Shown: positions 25,842 to 26,847 of the stretch, piece by piece | How positions within the stretch are numbered: the stretch's first letter is position 1 | Layout: each line of letters begins with the position of its first letter | Assembly: GCA_964588415.1 (NCBI GenBank) | Contig: CAZPPK010000021.1 | Location: forward strand, 1 to 26,847 | Direction of reading: 5' to 3' | DNA length: 26,847 nt | Origin: Sulfidibacterium sp964588415 | GTDB taxonomy: Bacteria > Bacteroidota > Bacteroidia > Bacteroidales > F082 | The notes under the pieces: model-generated | Database searches by the model: none | Told to the model about the DNA's origin: nothing | The model's input: the letters and a program-made list of their open reading frames with translations, nothing else | Made by a program: the position numbers and the translations under genes

Positions 25842-26636
25842 ATGAGTGATAATACCAAATCAATTAAGTCAGAGAGAAATACGTTAGCCAGACGTTCAAA
25901 AATCCTTGAAATTTTAAACAAAAAAAACGTCATTTCAGTTGCTGAAATCAGCAAGATGTTTGATGTGAGTGAAGTTTCTGTTCGAAATGATCTTGCACTT
26001 TTTGAGAAAAAAGGTTTTTTGATAAGGACACGAGGTGGGGCAATTAATAAACAAGTATCAACTTTCGATTTGAATTTGAATCAGCGCTTGGAGCATAATT
26101 ATAAGCAAAAGCAGAAAATTGGAAAAAGGGCAGCCGAATTTATTCAGGACGGAAATACTGTCCTAATGGACTCCGGTTCAACCATCATAGAAGTAGCTAA
26201 ACATCTTAAAAACAAGAAAAGCATTAAAATAATTACTAATAGTCTCCCGATTGCTGATATCGTGTCTGAACTAGATCAAATCGAAGTTATTATAACTGGG
26301 GGAATTTTACGTCCTGAGATGAGATCTCTTATCGGTACAACTGCTGAAAAAACAATCCTGAATTATTCGTGTGATTTAGCAATTATGGGAGCAGACGGGA
26401 TTGATTCTGATATGGGATTTTATACAAAATTGGAAAGTGAAGCTAGTTTAGTGCAAACAATGATTAAAGCTTCCAGAAAGAGAATTATCGTTACGGATTC
26501 CAGTAAATTCGGAAAAAAAAGATTTGTTAAAATAGCGGATATATCTGATGTCGACGTTATCATAACAGATGATGCTATTTCATCTTCTGATGTTGAAAAA
26601 ATTGTTTCTCAAGGTGTTGAATTAATTATTACGTAA
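25842..26636 (+). CDS. DeoR-family transcriptional repressor
   Basis: The 264-residue protein has an N-terminal helix-turn-helix (about 17-70) with VISVAEISKMFDVSEVSVRNDL (30-51) and the DeoR wing KGFLIRTRGGAI (57-68). The sugar-phosphate-sensing domain (about 85-250) shows GNTVLMDSGSTIIEVAKHL (104-122, DSGST), TNSLPIADI, VIITGGILRPEM (149-160) and LAIMGADGID (179-188). DeoR proteins of this branch (AgaR, GatR, LacR) are released from DNA by a phosphorylated sugar intermediate. It is the only plus-strand gene and is divergent from agaS, so it should control the agaS-to-PKD operon, probably responding to a galactosamine- or tagatose-phosphate. The start has a GAGG-type ribosome site six bases upstream. 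Confidence 0.93.
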   Translation: MSDNTKSIKSERNTLARRSKILEILNKKNVISVAEISKMFDVSEVSVRNDLALFEKKGFLIRTRGGAINKQVSTFDLNLNQRLEHNYKQKQKIGKRAAEFIQDGNTVLMDSGSTIIEVAKHLKNKKSIKIITNSLPIADIVSELDQIEVIITGGILRPEMRSLIGTTAEKTILNYSCDLAIMGADGIDSDMGFYTKLESEASLVQTMIKASRKRIIVTDSSKFGKKRFVKIADISDVDVIITDDAISSSDVEKIVSQGVELIIT

Positions 26637-26666
26637 ATTTGTTTTAATATAGCTCGCCCAAAAAAC

Positions 26667-26779
26667 TTAAATTTTATCAAAAATTTTGATAAAATTTTCA
26701 ACTTCGTCATTTTTCATGGTTGCTTCCACCACAGCCCATCCAAGGCTGTTGGTTCCTAAATCCAATCCAAAATTTTCAT
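26667..26779 (-). pseudogene. Remnant of a Cas9-like N-terminus (RuvC-I motif)
   Basis: On the minus strand a 34-codon stretch (26768 to the TAA at 26667) reads GLDLGTNSLGWAVVE and then an unrelated tail. GLDLGTNS(I/L)GWAVVE is the conserved RuvC-I start of Cas9, especially in type II-C proteins of Bacteroidota. No ATG lies in that frame. An ATG at 26779 reads M-K-I-L in another frame and then stops; inserting one G in the following TTTTGGATT run would give M-K-I-L-G-L-D-L-G, the usual Cas9 start. So this looks like a frameshifted, truncated 5' end of a cas9. The rest of the gene is absent because deoR occupies the space beyond. Similarity is by eye over about 16 residues. Confidence 0.65.
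26669..26697. repeat. Perfect AT-rich palindrome after deoR (possible weak bidirectional terminator)
   Basis: Arms AAATTTTATCAAAA (26669-26682) and TTTTGATAAAATTT (26684-26697) are perfect complements around one base. It lies 33 bp after the deoR stop and spans the end of the Cas9-like remnant. The stem has almost no G or C, so as a terminator it would be weak. Confidence 0.4.
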
Positions 26780-26847
26780 GAGATTTTTGGGTTTTTTGAG
26801 TTCTTTTTTCTCTAAAATCTTGTAGTTTAAACTTTTTTATCTAAGTA

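Noticed and set aside
26780..26847. Possible CRISPR repeat or tracrRNA beside the Cas9-like remnant.
   Set aside because: No repeated unit is visible in the 68 bases available; the window ends too soon to judge.

Overview
The window reads as a polysaccharide-utilisation region from a Bacteroidota bacterium, probably of the Bacteroidales/Marinilabiliales type. This rests on a SusC/SusD pair, two proteins ending in type IX secretion (Por) sorting domains, several lipoproteins with a lipobox, AT-rich spacers and promoter-like TAnnTTTG boxes. The genus cannot be told from the sequence alone. Every gene except the DeoR regulator lies on the minus strand, so transcription of the locus runs from right to left.

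Right to left. At the right edge (26667-26779) is a broken remnant that looks like the first residues of a Cas9 (RuvC-I motif). Next is a DeoR-family repressor gene on the plus strand (25842-26636). A 253-bp divergent spacer follows, with promoter-like boxes and a repeated TTTCAAAACAT motif that is a good operator candidate. Then comes a tightly packed operon: agaS-like sugar-phosphate isomerase/deaminase, gatZ/kbaZ-like aldolase subunit, PfkB sugar kinase, gatY/kbaY-like class II aldolase, SusC, SusD and a PKD-domain surface lipoprotein. It ends at a hairpin with a T-run (15778-15842).

A second minus-strand gene series follows: a large T9SS-secreted DUF4874/DUF4832 protein, an EamA permease, a Tat-type TIM-barrel-like protein, a GH36 lipoprotein, a NodB/DUF2334-like protein without a signal peptide, a T9SS-secreted beta-helix protein, a FucP-family permease, a second clan GH-D-like exported enzyme, and an exported amidohydrolase that runs off the left edge.

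Working model (inference). The surface proteins (DUF4832, beta-helix, SusD, PKD lipoprotein) bind and cut a glycan. SusC imports fragments and periplasmic GH36-like enzymes release alpha-linked galacto-configured sugars. The FucP-type permease brings monosaccharide into the cytoplasm. AgaS, the PfkB kinase and GatZ/GatY then convert a hexosamine-6-phosphate through tagatose-6-phosphate and tagatose-1,6-bisphosphate to triose phosphates. The likely sugar is N-acetylgalactosamine or galactosamine. A dedicated amino-sugar kinase and an AgaA-type deacetylase are not visible in the window, so the pathway is incomplete here or uses unfamiliar enzymes. The most unusual features are the single operon joining AgaS/GatZY catabolism to SusCD under a DeoR repressor, the two proteins sharing a WGE motif, the orphan NodB-like protein and the Cas9 remnant.
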